Assembly: GCA_002270295.1 (NCBI GenBank)
Contig: NISF01000002.1
Location: forward strand, 1 to 64,000
Source: Enterobacter sp. 10-1
GTDB lineage: Bacteria; Pseudomonadota; Gammaproteobacteria; Enterobacterales; Enterobacteriaceae
Reading direction: 5' to 3'
Length of the DNA: 64,000 bases
Below, one piece after another: positions 1 to 7,902 of the stretch (positions within the stretch are counted from its first letter, which is position 1; each line of letters starts with the position of its first letter). The notes under the pieces were generated by a model. It did no database searches, was not told the DNA's origin, and saw only the letters and a program-made list of their open reading frames with translations. The translations under genes and the position numbers were made by a program.

Positions 1-65
1 TTCTCCGACAGATAGCGGGAGGTGCGGGCATGCGCCGACTTTTTGCAGAACGGACAGTGCATCAT
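1..65 (-). CDS. delta: Ogr/Delta-type zinc-finger late activator (5' part only)
   Basis: Only the first 21 codons are inside the window. They begin MMHCPFCKKSAHARTSRYLS, the start of the Ogr/Delta zinc-finger family, with the first CxxC pair at residues 4 and 7. Members activate late promoters of P2-type helpers and P4-type satellites. The start codon overlaps the sid stop as ATGA, so the two are translationally coupled, and the order sid then delta matches the P4 late operon. A second ATG follows at once, so the exact start is uncertain by one codon. The rest of the gene lies to the left of position 1. Confidence 0.85.
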   Translation of the reverse strand, partial: MMHCPFCKKSAHARTSRYLSE

Positions 66-799
66 GGCAGCAGCCCCCGCGCTTTCAGGTCAGCCTCGCG
101 CTGACGGATTTTCTCCTGCCAGACTTTACGCTCGCCGGGTGTGCTGGCGGCGTCGTGGTCCATGTGCGGAAGCGCGACGGCCGGGAAGCCAGTCAGGGAG
201 AGCACCGGCTCATCCGCTGGCGTGACGGAGAAGTCGCTCACTTTCCTGGTCAGGAAGGTCACCACCTGATGCATAACCTCTTTCTCCGGCTCGATGTAGC
301 CCTGATGGCCAATGGTGTTGGCGAGCGGGTTTGCCATCACATCCGCTTTCAGCACCATCGCCCGGACCAGTGGCCCGAGGGTGTCGTTCAGCGCGCGGTC
401 GAGCTCTTCCTTCGCATATTCAGACAGTACGGCATGATGCGCCTGGCGGAATGCCCGCGCGGTGCTGTTGCAGGCGACTTTCAGCAGGTCACGTTCAAAG
501 GCCAGCACGTCGGTCAGATTGTCACATTCCTGCGCCAGCTCCCGGCGGGCCACGCGTTCGATATGGCCGCTTTTCAGCTCATCGGTCAGCATGGCACCCC
601 CGGCACGGAAAGCGGCGCGCCATGTGCGGGTGTCGCTGCCGTTGTCCTGCTCCAGCTCCGCTTTCTGCTCCTCTGCGCGGGTGATGGCCGTCAGGGTGTC
701 CTCCATCAGGCGGGCCTGTTCAAGGTGGGCCGCTCTGGCGGCGGCCAGTCGCTCCAGCGCCGGTTTCAGGTAATCAGGGATAAAGGTGGTGTCGGTCAT
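62..799 (-). CDS. sid: P4-type capsid size determination protein Sid
   Basis: The 245-residue product closely resembles P4 Sid (about 244 residues) along its length, including the central HQGY region and the C-terminal LPHMD and ADLKARGLL motifs. Sid forms an external scaffold that makes P2-type helper capsid protein assemble into small shells fitting the satellite genome. The ATG at 799 was chosen because GAGGAAA lies 7 bases upstream; an upstream in-frame start at 850 would add 17 unconserved residues and has no such site. The gene is followed by delta with a 4-base overlap. Intact sid implies that the satellite could still hijack a P2-like helper, although only part of it is visible. Confidence 0.93.
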   Translation of the reverse strand: MTDTTFIPDYLKPALERLAAARAAHLEQARLMEDTLTAITRAEEQKAELEQDNGSDTRTWRAAFRAGGAMLTDELKSGHIERVARRELAQECDNLTDVLAFERDLLKVACNSTARAFRQAHHAVLSEYAKEELDRALNDTLGPLVRAMVLKADVMANPLANTIGHQGYIEPEKEVMHQVVTFLTRKVSDFSVTPADEPVLSLTGFPAVALPHMDHDAASTPGERKVWQEKIRQREADLKARGLLP

Positions 800-965
800 G
801 GCAGGTTTCCTCGTGGTTTCAACATGAGGTGATTCTGCCGGGGCACACACAACAAAACGACCTGTTGCGGTTGTGGCAGTGCTGGCACAAACAGGACATC
901 AAAACCCGGCTTGCCAGAGAAAGGTCTCAGGAAAAGCATACTCACCGTTTGTTTTTTTACATATA

Positions 966-1071
966 ACTGTTCACTACTGTTCACTTCAAATAAAAGAATA
1001 AATAATACAGTAAGTTAAGAGGTGAACAGTTGAGGATGGAAGTGTTCACCGACTGTTCACTACTGTTCACC
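966..1071. repeat. P4-type replication origin (ori1) iterons
   Basis: ACTGTTCACT occurs twice in tandem at 966-975 and 976-985. GGTGAACAGT lies at 1021-1030, a variant at 1041-1050, and ACTGTTCACT plus ACTGTTCACC at 1052-1071. These match the GGTGAACAG(A/T) iterons that the P4 alpha protein binds in its origin. The position between sid and vis, with an AT-rich spacer at 986-1020, also agrees with P4 ori1. Whether it is active cannot be read from sequence. Confidence 0.85.
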
Positions 1072-1166
1072 TTTCTTTTTTTACGAAGCCTTGCTCCTTT
1101 AGTCTTTTTTGCGATTAAAAATGAAGAATATATAAATAAAAGTAATCAGTAATGGGCCACCAGTTT

Positions 1167-1201
1167 GCCAACGTTTACCAAAAGATGGCCAACGTTTGCC
1201 A
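1167..1201. repeat. Paired 14-base direct repeats upstream of vis
   Basis: GCCAACGTTTACCA (1167-1180) and GCCAACGTTTGCCA (1188-1201) are spaced 21 bases apart, two helical turns. They lie between the origin and vis, where P4 has the divergent late promoters for sid and vis that Vis and Delta control. A protein-binding role is inferred from position and spacing only. The rest of the 800-1340 gap holds the origin repeats and no gene I can support. Confidence 0.45.
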
Positions 1202-1340
1202 CTGTCTAAAAATCGTTCTGTTGTGTGGTGGGCCACTACAAAATGACTTGTTGCCCTAGGGGAAAATATTCACAAAATAGAGAGCTACCCGAGGCCGGAC
1301 GGACACGACCGGCACTGTATGGACTTTATGAGGTAGCCCG

Positions 1341-1607
1341 ATGCACACCGCTTTTTCTTCCCCGTCTTCTGCCCCTGCCGCGCCGCTGATGCCGGTTTCT
1401 GATGCCGTTCAGGAGCGTTTTATTCGCCTGCCCGAAGTGATGCATCTGTGCGGGCTGTCCCGCTCCACGATTTACGACCTCATCAGCCGGGAGGCTTTCC
1501 CGAAACAAATCTCCCTCGGCGGGAAAAACGTGGCGTGGGCACAGTCGGAAATCACCGGGTGGATGGCCGACCGTATCGCCGAACGCAACCGGGGCTATGA
1601 CGCATGA
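1341..1607 (+). CDS. vis: P4 Vis / AlpA-family excisionase and regulator
   Basis: The 88-residue product has the same length as P4 Vis (orf88). After a low-complexity start, residues 28-75 form the AlpA-type winged helix-turn-helix ([20 protein letters not shown], then a [12 protein letters not shown] strand pair). Vis of P4 represses the late promoters and acts as excisionase at attP. GAGGT lies 7 bases before the ATG. Its stop overlaps an ATGATG, but the next likely gene starts much further on, after the immunity region. Confidence 0.88.
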   Translation: MHTAFSSPSSAPAAPLMPVSDAVQERFIRLPEVMHLCGLSRSTIYDLISREAFPKQISLGGKNVAWAQSEITGWMADRIAERNRGYDA

Positions 1608-1642
1608 TGATGCCCGTTCTGGAAAAAGCCCCTTTTTCTGGC

Positions 1643-1672
1643 TTGCTTCCCTTCGCCGTTTCCAGGTATAGT
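1643..1672 (+). promoter_or_regulatory. Candidate early promoter (PLE-like)
   Basis: TTGCTT at 1643-1648 and TATAGT at 1667-1672 are separated by 18 bases, a good sigma-70 pattern. It sits just before the immunity leader, where P4 has its constitutive early promoter PLE. The call is by pattern and position only. Confidence 0.5.
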
Positions 1673-1734
1673 TTTATCGCTGTCGCAAAATCGGCAGCCG
1701 GGCGTAGGAACCCGAGTTACTCAATGGCGACACC

Positions 1735-1757
1735 AGACGCGCCATGCGTCTTTTTTT
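1735..1757 (+). terminator. Leader terminator of the immunity region
   Basis: AGACGC (1735-1740), a GCCAT loop, GCGTCT (1746-1751) and a run of seven T form an intrinsic terminator. It lies just after the seqA-like target at 1704-1727. P4 lysogens block early transcription by premature termination in this leader when the CI RNA pairs with it, so this is the expected stop point. Confidence 0.7.
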
Positions 1758-1864
1758 ACGTCGTTGCTCAGGCACACCCATTTTTCGGGCTGTGGTGTTT
1801 GTGCACGCACCGCAGCTCCGGCAAGATAATGGTGGTCCGGGCGGGGCAGCCTTCGGGCTGGCCG

Positions 1865-1940
1865 GTACCCATTGAGGCCGGTATTCCTACCCCCGTCCGG
1901 GTCACCACCCATGAGTGTAGGAACTCCGGTGGTGACAATA
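1865..1940 (+). ncRNA. CI/C4-type antisense immunity RNA
   Basis: Positions 1869-1890 contain CCATTGAG and TTCCTAC. These are complementary to GTAGGAA...CTCAATGG at 1704-1727 upstream and to the same two blocks at 1917-1955 downstream. This is the seqB, seqA and seqC layout of P4 immunity and of the C4 antisense RNA family. A 9-bp hairpin, GTCACCACC (1901-1909) with GGTGGTGAC (1928-1936), closes the likely 3' part of the processed RNA. The exact ends are inferred; the complementarity is seen directly. The downstream target overlaps the translation start of the next gene. Confidence 0.75.
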
Positions 1941-1966
1941 ACCGCTACTCAATGGAGGCTGCCATC

Positions 1967-2161
1967 ATGGCTACTATCCTCACCCCGTCACACCCGCAAT
2001 TTGTCTTTGTGTTTGCCGCCGTTCGTCGCGCAGACCGTAAACCCCGTATCTGTATGCTCCGCGCCGTCGCCGGGGATGAACACGCCGCACGCCTTTCCCT
2101 CGTCCGCGATTACGTCCTCTCGTTTGCCGGGCGTCTGCCGGTGGCGGAGGTGCGCGCATGA
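1967..2161 (+). CDS. Ash / Icd-like small early protein
   Basis: The 64-residue product has the core [15 protein letters not shown]...[21 protein letters not shown] seen in the Ash/Icd-like family of P4-type satellites. Members are annotated as host cell division inhibitors (Icd-like), but their function is weakly supported. GGAGG at 1954-1958 favours the ATG at 1967; the frame stays open back to 1604 through the immunity RNA, which makes a longer product unlikely. The ribosome site overlaps the seqC target, so antisense RNA may also affect translation. The stop overlaps the next start. Confidence 0.65.
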   Translation: MATILTPSHPQFVFVFAAVRRADRKPRICMLRAVAGDEHAARLSLVRDYVLSFAGRLPVAEVRA

Positions 2162-2385
2162 AACAGCCCGCCATCACCGTCAAAGACCTCGAATGCCTGG
2201 AGCACCTGCGTAACGTCGGCCAGTTCGTCGGCGAGCTGATGCAGGTGCAGGACTGTACTTCCCTGCGTCGTGACCCGACCCAGCAGTTACAGCTCACTTC
2301 CGTGATTTACCTCATGACCGCCCAGCTCGACGGCGTGGTCGAGCGCTGCAACCACCGCTGGTTCACCGGGGAGGGCAACGTATGA
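2158..2385 (+). CDS. Small P4 early-operon protein, epsilon position
   Basis: This 75-residue, probably helical protein starts 4 bases inside the previous gene and ends 4 bases inside the next, so the early genes are translationally coupled. Its position before the orf106 homologue is where P4 encodes small proteins including the helper-derepression protein epsilon. I do not recognise a catalytic motif and cannot assign epsilon from sequence alone. It contains one Cys near residue 12 and another near residue 33. Confidence 0.6.
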   Translation: MKQPAITVKDLECLEHLRNVGQFVGELMQVQDCTSLRRDPTQQLQLTSVIYLMTAQLDGVVERCNHRWFTGEGNV

Positions 2386-2702
2386 AAACGCCTCTGCCAC
2401 CCGTATTGCGTGCCGCCCTGTATCGCCGCGCTGTCGCCTGTGCCTGGCTGACCCTGTGCGAACGTCAGCACCGCTATCCCCACCTCACCCTCGACGCGCT
2501 GGAAAGCGCAATCGCCGCCGAGCTGGAGGGCTTCTACCTGCGCCAGCATGGCGAGGAAAAAGGCCGCCTGATTGCCTGTGCATTACTGGAAGATTTGATG
2601 CAGGCCGGGCCGCTGAAAGCCGCCCCGGCGCTGTCCTTCCTGGGGCTCGCCGTGATGGATGAGCTCTGCGCCCGCCATATCACATCGCCTGTACTGCACT
2701 GA
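2382..2702 (+). CDS. P4 orf106-like protein (DUF5375)
   Basis: The 106-residue product has exactly the length of P4 orf106 and matches its family from end to end ([50 protein letters not shown]). The family always sits just before the alpha primase gene in P4-type satellites, as here, with an 11-base gap to alpha. Its biochemical role is not established. The start overlaps the preceding stop. Confidence 0.85.
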   Translation: MKTPLPPVLRAALYRRAVACAWLTLCERQHRYPHLTLDALESAIAAELEGFYLRQHGEEKGRLIACALLEDLMQAGPLKAAPALSFLGLAVMDELCARHITSPVLH

Positions 2703-2713
2703 GGGAGAAAACC

Positions 2714-5056
2714 ATGAAAATGAACGTAACGGACACCGTAAAACAGGCGTGCGGCCACTGGCCGCGCATTCTCCCGGCGCTGGGCATGAAAGTGATAAAA
2801 AACCGGCCTCAGGCCTGCCCGATTTGTGGCGGTGATGCCCGTAGCGACCGCTTTCGCTTTGATGACCAGGAAGGGCGCGGCACATGGTACTGCAACCGGT
2901 GCGGCGCCGGTGACGGCCTGAAACTGGTTGAGAAGGTGTTCGGCATATCGGCACCTGAGGCCGCCCGGAAGGTGAACGCCATCACCGGCCACCTGCCGCC
3001 GGTGGCCCCGGGGGTGATAGCAGCCGCAGAGGCTGAGACTGAAGCCGACCGCAAAGCAGCGGCCGCGCTGGCCGTCAGGCTGATGGAGAAAACGCGCCCG
3101 GCCACCGGCAACGCCTACCTGACCCGCAAGGGCTTCGCAGGTCGTGAGTGTCTGACGCTGACCGCGCCTCACAAAACCGGCGGCGTGGCCTACCGTGCCG
3201 GTGATTTAGTTGTACCGCTGTATGACGAGTCCGGCGCGCTGGTTAACCTCCAGTTTATTAATGCTGACGGTCTCAAGCGCACCCTGAAGGGAGGACAGGT
3301 CAAAGGAGCATGTCATCTCATCGACGGGCAGAAACAGGCCGGAAAACGCCTGTGGATAGCGGAGGGCTATGCGACGGCCCTTACCGTGCATCACCTGACC
3401 GGGGAAACCGTCATGGTGGCGCTGTCATCCGTGAACCTTCTTTCTCTGGCGAGCCTCACCCGGCAAAAGCACCCGGCCTGTCAGATTATCCTCGCCGCTG
3501 ACCGTGACCTGAACGGCACCGGCCAGAACAAAGCCACCGCAGCCGCTCAGGCCTGTGAGGGCATTGTCGCCCTGCCGCCGGTATTTGGTGACTGGAATGA
3601 TGCGATGATGCTGAAGGGGGAAGACGCCACACGGAAAGCCATTTATGCCGCCATCCGGCCAGCAGCACAAAGCCCCTTTGACACCATGAGTGAGGCGGAA
3701 TTTACCGCCATGAGCGCCAGTGATAAGGCGATGCGGGTGCATGAGCATTACGGCGAAGCGCTGGCCGTGGATGCCAACGGCCAGCTCCTGTCCCGCTATG
3801 AAAACGGCATCTGGAAGGTGATAACGCCGTCTGATTTTGCCCGCGACGTGGCCGGGCTGTTTCAGCGCCTGCGCGCCCCGTTCTCATCGGGGAGAATTGC
3901 CTCGGTGGTGGAGACCCTGAAACTGATTATTCCGCAGCAGGATGCACCGGCACGCCGTCTGATTGGTTTTCGCAACGGGGTGCTCGATACCCGCTCAGGT
4001 ATATTCAGCCCGCACAGCAAATCACACTGGCTGCGCACGCTGTGCGACGTGGATTTTACCCCACCGGTGGAGGGCGAAACGCTGGAGACCCACGCGCCGA
4101 ACTTCTGGCGCTGGCTCGACCGGGCGGCCAGTGGTAACCCGACAAAACGTAACGTGATTCTGGCCGCGCTGTTTATGGTGCTGGCGAACCGCTACGACTG
4201 GCAGCTCTTTCTCGAAGTGACCGGGCCGGGCGGCAGCGGAAAAAGTATCCTCGCCGAAATCGCCACGATGCTGGCCGGAGAGGATAACGCCACGTCGGCG
4301 GATATCGACACGCTGGAAGACCCGCGCAAGCGCGCCTCCCTGACAGGCTTCTCGCTCATTCGTCTGCCTGACCAGGAGAAATGGAGCGGTGACGGTGCGG
4401 GGCTCAAGGCCATCACCGGCGGCGATGCGGTGTCTGTCGACCCGAAATACCAGAACCCGTACTCGACGCATATTCCGGCGGTGATTCTGGCGGTCAACAA
4501 TAATCCGATGCGCTTCACCGACCGCAGCGGCGGCGTGTCACGTCGCCGGGTGATTATCCACTTCCCGGAGCAGATAGCCCCGGAGGAGCGCGACCCGCAG
4601 CTCAGGGATAAAATCGCCCGCGAGCTGGCCGTGATTGTGCGCCAGTTGATGCAGCAGTTCAGCGACCCGATGAACGCCCGCGCACTGCTCCAGTCGCAGC
4701 AGAACTCCGATGAGGCGCTCAGCATCAAGCGCGATGCTGACCCGACGTTTGATTTTTGCGGCTATCTGGAAGCGCTGCCGGAGCCGGACGGGATGTATAT
4801 GGGAAACGCCAACATTATCCCGCGCCAGCCGCGCCTGTATCTGTATCACGCCTATCTGGTGTACATGGAGGCCCACGGCTACAGGAACGCGCTCAGCCTG
4901 ACCATGTTCGGCAAGGGGCTCTCAGCCATGCTGAAAGAGTACGGTCTGAATTATGAGAAGCGCCGCACAAATCAGGGCATGCAGACCAATCTCGCTCTCA
5001 GGGAGGAAAGCAACGCCGACTGGCTGCCGAAGTGCGATGAACCCACCGCGACATAA
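2714..5056 (+). CDS. alpha: P4 alpha replication protein: primase, helicase, origin binding
   Basis: The 780-residue product matches P4 alpha (777 residues) from end to end. The N-terminal zinc-binding primase module has C35, C38, C60 and C63. A TOPRIM-like primase region follows (GYATAL near 215, AADRD near 260). Superfamily 3 helicase motifs include the Walker A GPGGSGKS at 504-511 and VILAVNNNP near 595. The C-terminal part corresponds to the domain that binds GGTGAACAGT-type iterons, which occur at 966-1071 and after this gene. The protein lets the satellite replicate without host DnaA, DnaG or DnaB loading. GGGAG precedes the ATG. The gene looks intact. Confidence 0.97.
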   Translation: MKMNVTDTVKQACGHWPRILPALGMKVIKNRPQACPICGGDARSDRFRFDDQEGRGTWYCNRCGAGDGLKLVEKVFGISAPEAARKVNAITGHLPPVAPGVIAAAEAETEADRKAAAALAVRLMEKTRPATGNAYLTRKGFAGRECLTLTAPHKTGGVAYRAGDLVVPLYDESGALVNLQFINADGLKRTLKGGQVKGACHLIDGQKQAGKRLWIAEGYATALTVHHLTGETVMVALSSVNLLSLASLTRQKHPACQIILAADRDLNGTGQNKATAAAQACEGIVALPPVFGDWNDAMMLKGEDATRKAIYAAIRPAAQSPFDTMSEAEFTAMSASDKAMRVHEHYGEALAVDANGQLLSRYENGIWKVITPSDFARDVAGLFQRLRAPFSSGRIASVVETLKLIIPQQDAPARRLIGFRNGVLDTRSGIFSPHSKSHWLRTLCDVDFTPPVEGETLETHAPNFWRWLDRAASGNPTKRNVILAALFMVLANRYDWQLFLEVTGPGGSGKSILAEIATMLAGEDNATSADIDTLEDPRKRASLTGFSLIRLPDQEKWSGDGAGLKAITGGDAVSVDPKYQNPYSTHIPAVILAVNNNPMRFTDRSGGVSRRRVIIHFPEQIAPEERDPQLRDKIARELAVIVRQLMQQFSDPMNARALLQSQQNSDEALSIKRDADPTFDFCGYLEALPEPDGMYMGNANIIPRQPRLYLYHAYLVYMEAHGYRNALSLTMFGKGLSAMLKEYGLNYEKRRTNQGMQTNLALREESNADWLPKCDEPTAT

Positions 5057-5064
5057 CCTACCCG

Positions 5065-5088
5065 GACCGGCATTGCCGGTCTTTTTTT
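5065..5088 (+). terminator. Terminator after alpha
   Basis: GACCGGC (5065-5071), a 3-base loop, GCCGGTC (5075-5081) and a run of seven T begin 8 bases after the alpha stop. This is a standard intrinsic terminator ending the early operon. Confidence 0.85.
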
Positions 5089-5105
5089 ACCTGCACACCG
5101 GCCAG

Positions 5106-5200
5106 AGTGAACAGTAAAGTGTTCACTGTTCACCGAGCATTCACCAGATAACATTATGAAAATAAACAACAAAAAAACCGAGTGAACAGTGTGAACAGTT
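5106..5200. repeat. crr-like iteron array, copy 1
   Basis: AGTGAACAGT (5106-5115), ACTGTTCACC (5125-5134), AGTGAACAGT (5181-5190) and GTGAACAGTT (5191-5200) flank an AT-rich core. The position downstream of alpha and the iterons match the P4 cis replication region, which alpha needs together with ori1. A close copy is at 7546-7640 and a more divergent one at 7725-7819. Confidence 0.85.
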
Positions 5201-5652
5201 TTTCCAGAAAAAACTTTTTACCCTCCAAAGTGATCAGACCGCTCAGTGCCAGAAGCGGACGGTAAAAAGGTTAAGAACACTATACTTGGCGCAGCCAATG
5301 AAAATTAATGAGCGATAGGAAAAATAAGTTTATTAAATACGGTTTATATTTTATTTACATCTTCACTGCGGCTAATAGTCTATAAGTGCTACAACACAGC
5401 CTTATTATGAGCTAACGAGGTAATTATATATGATTGTTTCATTTATTAGCCCCAGAGAGACAATTAAGGCTGACTGGAAAATAATCTTAGCGTAGGGTGT
5501 TTTCAGTTTCCTGAGGGCACCTATATTCAAAGCGAACTCTATTATAGATAATGTTTCGGCCTTAATAATTAAATAATTCACCTTAAATTAATTTACAGAT
5601 ACCTCAAACCACGAGGTATCTGCCTCACTTTCTTTTTATAATCGATGAGTAA
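5201..5652. other. AT-rich gap without a supported gene
   Basis: Between crr copy 1 and the cargo I see no reading frame with a good ribosome site, no tRNA and no clear terminator. Base composition changes from balanced to strongly AT-rich near 5280, marking the start of the foreign cargo segment. Confidence 0.5.
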
Positions 5653-6219
5653 TCAACCAAATGGTTTTTCCAGCCAGTTTCTCAAGTCATTCAGTCCTTG
5701 GGAAAAGAAATCATTAGTTGCGTTGAATGGGTCATTAATAAACTTGCGTGCATCACCATGAATTTGTAGAAAATCTAAAACATCATCACGAATTTTTGGT
5801 ATAAGAGCATCATCCCCCCCAAGAGGTTTTCCATTGTAAACTTCACCTAAGTCAACATGAGCAGCTGCCATATTACCAGTCAGAAGAATAAATGGTAGCA
5901 TAGCTATTCCCATCGCAATATCACTCATTTTATTCGCATCACCAATCCAATCTGGCACAGCCACTGTATCACATTTATCTTGGGCTTCCTGGGCTTTGAT
6001 TTTGCTAGCATCTTTCATTTCATAAATTTTTTTCAATAAAAGCACTAGGTTTATTACTGCAACCCCACCTTGAATAGAATACCTAGTCGGGTCTCGTCCT
6101 GCTGCCACTTCTGTATCTATGAGTTTTTGAGTTTCGTTAATTCGTGGGTTATAAAATTTTTCAATATTCTCCAGAATTTTATCACCATAGGCTTTGCATT
6201 GTGAATTTGTTATTGTCAT
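5653..6219 (-). CDS. Cargo protein C, paralogue of the preceding gene, unknown function
   Basis: This 188-residue protein of unknown family aligns without gaps to the 196-residue product of 6260-6850 over its first about 170 residues. Shared features are QC near residue 8, EKFY at 20-23, a Cys at 83, a hydrophobic stretch at about 101-115, and GGDDA (134-138) followed by IPKIRDDVL and DPxNxT. The C-terminal ends differ. The hydrophobic stretch could be a buried helix or a membrane segment. GAGGAAA precedes the ATG. It is the last gene of a leftward three-gene unit, much more AT-rich than the satellite backbone, which suggests separate acquisition. Confidence 0.8.
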   Translation of the reverse strand: MTITNSQCKAYGDKILENIEKFYNPRINETQKLIDTEVAAGRDPTRYSIQGGVAVINLVLLLKKIYEMKDASKIKAQEAQDKCDTVAVPDWIGDANKMSDIAMGIAMLPFILLTGNMAAAHVDLGEVYNGKPLGGDDALIPKIRDDVLDFLQIHGDARKFINDPFNATNDFFSQGLNDLRNWLEKPFG

Positions 6220-6259
6220 TCCACTTTCCTCTTCAAATGTACTTATGTGAAAAAATCTT

Positions 6260-6850
6260 TTACCAATGAGGCCAATCTATTACGATTGGAGGAAATGTTA
6301 TTTTTGGCACTGGTATGTTATTGATTATATCGTCAATCACTTTTCTAGTTGTGTTTACTGGGTCAGAAATTATTTTGGCTACATCACCAGAAATTTGTAG
6401 CGTACTAAGTACATCATCTCGGATTTTTGGTATTACTGCATCGTCGCCACCAAATGTCCTTCCTTTGTAGATCTCATTTAGATCAATTTTTTCAGCCGCA
6501 TAATTATTCGTAAGCAAAACATATGGTAGTATTGCTATAGCCATTGCACAATCTGTTACTTTTTGAATGTCGTTAATCCATTCGGGTGCAGCTTCTGTCA
6601 GACATTGGGCTACCCTTCGTTCAGCTTCATGTAACGCAGCATTCTTAGCTACATTAGTATCCTCAATTAGTTTGAGGTAATTGATTGTCGCTATTCCTTC
6701 GACTTGAACATTAGCAGGATCTAACCCTTGGGCTATTGCCTCTTGCTTCATTTTTTCAGCTTCACTTAATTGATGTCCGTAGAATTTTTCAACCTGCGAA
6801 CGAATAGTGTTACCCCAATCAGTACATTGTGATTCAGTTGCAGTTGTCAT
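6260..6850 (-). CDS. Cargo protein B, paralogue of cargo C, unknown function
   Basis: This 196-residue protein is collinear with the next gene's product. The conserved core is FGGDDAVIPKIRDDVL at about 133-148, preceded by a hydrophobic helix at about 101-115 (CAMAIAILPYVLLTN). A distinct Pro- and aromatic-rich tail ends in FPPIVIDWPHW. There is no signal peptide and no enzyme motif that I recognise. The ATG at 6850 is preferred because GAGGTG sits 6 bases before it. It starts 13 bases after the small repeat protein, so the three genes probably share one transcript. A toxin-antitoxin, antiphage or bacteriocin-like role is possible but nothing in the sequence proves one. Confidence 0.8.
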   Translation of the reverse strand: MTTATESQCTDWGNTIRSQVEKFYGHQLSEAEKMKQEAIAQGLDPANVQVEGIATINYLKLIEDTNVAKNAALHEAERRVAQCLTEAAPEWINDIQKVTDCAMAIAILPYVLLTNNYAAEKIDLNEIYKGRTFGGDDAVIPKIRDDVLSTLQISGDVAKIISDPVNTTRKVIDDIINNIPVPKITFPPIVIDWPHW

Positions 6851-6863
6851 AATAATCACCTCA

Positions 6864-7166
6864 TCAGAAACGAATGCCTATGGATTCCAATGCTTTTCTA
6901 ATGTCGTTGTTTTCGCCAAGTCCTTGTGTTATATCACTCCAGGAATTTCTTAGTATTTTAAGAATATCATTGTTATCCCCAGGCCCATTCGCGATATCAT
7001 TCCAAGCAGTACGAAGTGCTTTTACTATTTCTCCATTCGGACCAAATGGTTCTTTCGAATCAAGTTCTTTTATTAATTGATCTAGTGCAATAAGAATGAT
7101 ACCTGTAACTGGATCTACTGAAGTACATGCGCCAGAATTGCATATTACACCTACGGCTTCGCTCAT
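6864..7166 (-). CDS. Cargo protein A, small repeat protein, unknown function
   Basis: The 100-residue first gene of the cargo unit has a short Cys-containing head (C9, C14) and a helical segment. The C-terminal half contains about three imperfect repeats of roughly 20 residues built on G-x-N-x-x-I-x-K-A/I-L-R-x-x-W-x-D-I. The repeats are rich in Asn and Asp and predict short helices. AGAGGG lies 7 bases before the ATG. I do not recognise the family. The tight linkage to the two paralogues suggests one functional module. Confidence 0.75.
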   Translation of the reverse strand: MSEAVGVICNSGACTSVDPVTGIILIALDQLIKELDSKEPFGPNGEIVKALRTAWNDIANGPGDNNDILKILRNSWSDITQGLGENNDIRKALESIGIRF

Positions 7167-7545
7167 GATAACCCTCTGTATTTTATCAGTTAACTGTTCG
7201 AATTTCTAAATGTATAATTTATAGATAATTAATGCCTATTTAAAAATAAAATGATTACAGATTCAATTAATTGAGTCTCACGCTAGAAGCTAGTTTTGAC
7301 TTCTATCAGAGTAATCATAGTTGAGGCAACGTTAACGTCAACCAGTACACCGTTGCAACAAACAGTGGCTTAGTTGAATAAATTATATTTGAGGTGAATC
7401 TTTCTGTAACAGGTCACAGTGTTCTGCTCCTCGTTGATTAACACGCCGCAATGTTAGTAATGCGACTATTTGGCTGTAAGATCAACTGCGAACTTCCGCT
7501 CCTCGCTCACAGCAGACTATAACGCCTGTACCTGTAGCCTGCTGA
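7167..7545. other. Upstream region of the cargo unit
   Basis: This gap should hold the leftward promoter of the cargo. On the minus strand TTGAAT and TTAAAT are 17 bases apart (about 7226-7254), a weak candidate. Composition returns toward balanced near 7400. No gene is supported. Confidence 0.35.
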
Positions 7546-7640
7546 GGTGAACAGTAAAGTGTTCACTGTTCACCGGGTGTTCACGCCCTAATACATTGAA
7601 AATAAATAATAAAAATCAGAAGTGAACAGTGTGAACAGTT
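7546..7640. repeat. crr-like iteron array, copy 2
   Basis: GGTGAACAGT (7546-7555), ACTGTTCACC (7565-7574), AGTGAACAGT (7621-7630) and GTGAACAGTT (7631-7640) have the same spacing as in copy 1 at 5106-5200. The similarity continues into the flanking AACTTTTTACCC. The pair forms a direct repeat of about 120 bases bracketing the cargo genes. Confidence 0.85.
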
Positions 7641-7724
7641 TTCACCAAAAAAACTTTTTACCCCCGCCATCATCATCATCGTATTGTGGTAATTGTCGCC
7701 GAAAACAGGCCAGAGATGCGCTAA

Positions 7725-7819
7725 GGTGAAGAGTTGACTGTTCACTCTTCACCAACTAATCACCATCTATCATTTTGATATTAAAAAGAAAAATAAGGAG
7801 GTGAACAGTGTGAACAGTT
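7725..7819. repeat. crr-like iteron array, copy 3
   Basis: GGTGAAGAGT (7725-7734), ACTGTTCACT (7737-7746), ACTCTTCACC (7744-7753), GGTGAACAGT (7800-7809) and GTGAACAGTT (7810-7819) again give the crr layout, with some divergent iterons. It lies 85 bases after copy 2. Confidence 0.8.
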
Positions 7820-7902
7820 TTTCTAAAAAAAAGTTTCTTCCTTGATGTGAACTGTTCAGAAACAGGTCTGTTTAACTAAAAGAAGGAATGCAACAAACCA
7901 CC

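Noticed and set aside
1604..2161. A 185-codon frame starting at the vis stop
   Set aside because: The first two thirds run through the promoter, terminator and antisense RNA of the immunity region. The ribosome site and family match support only the last 64 codons from 1967.
5106..7819. Short repeats near alpha as a possible CRISPR array
   Set aside because: The repeats are 10 bases, occur in both orientations and match P4 alpha iterons; there are no unique spacers of regular length and no cas genes.
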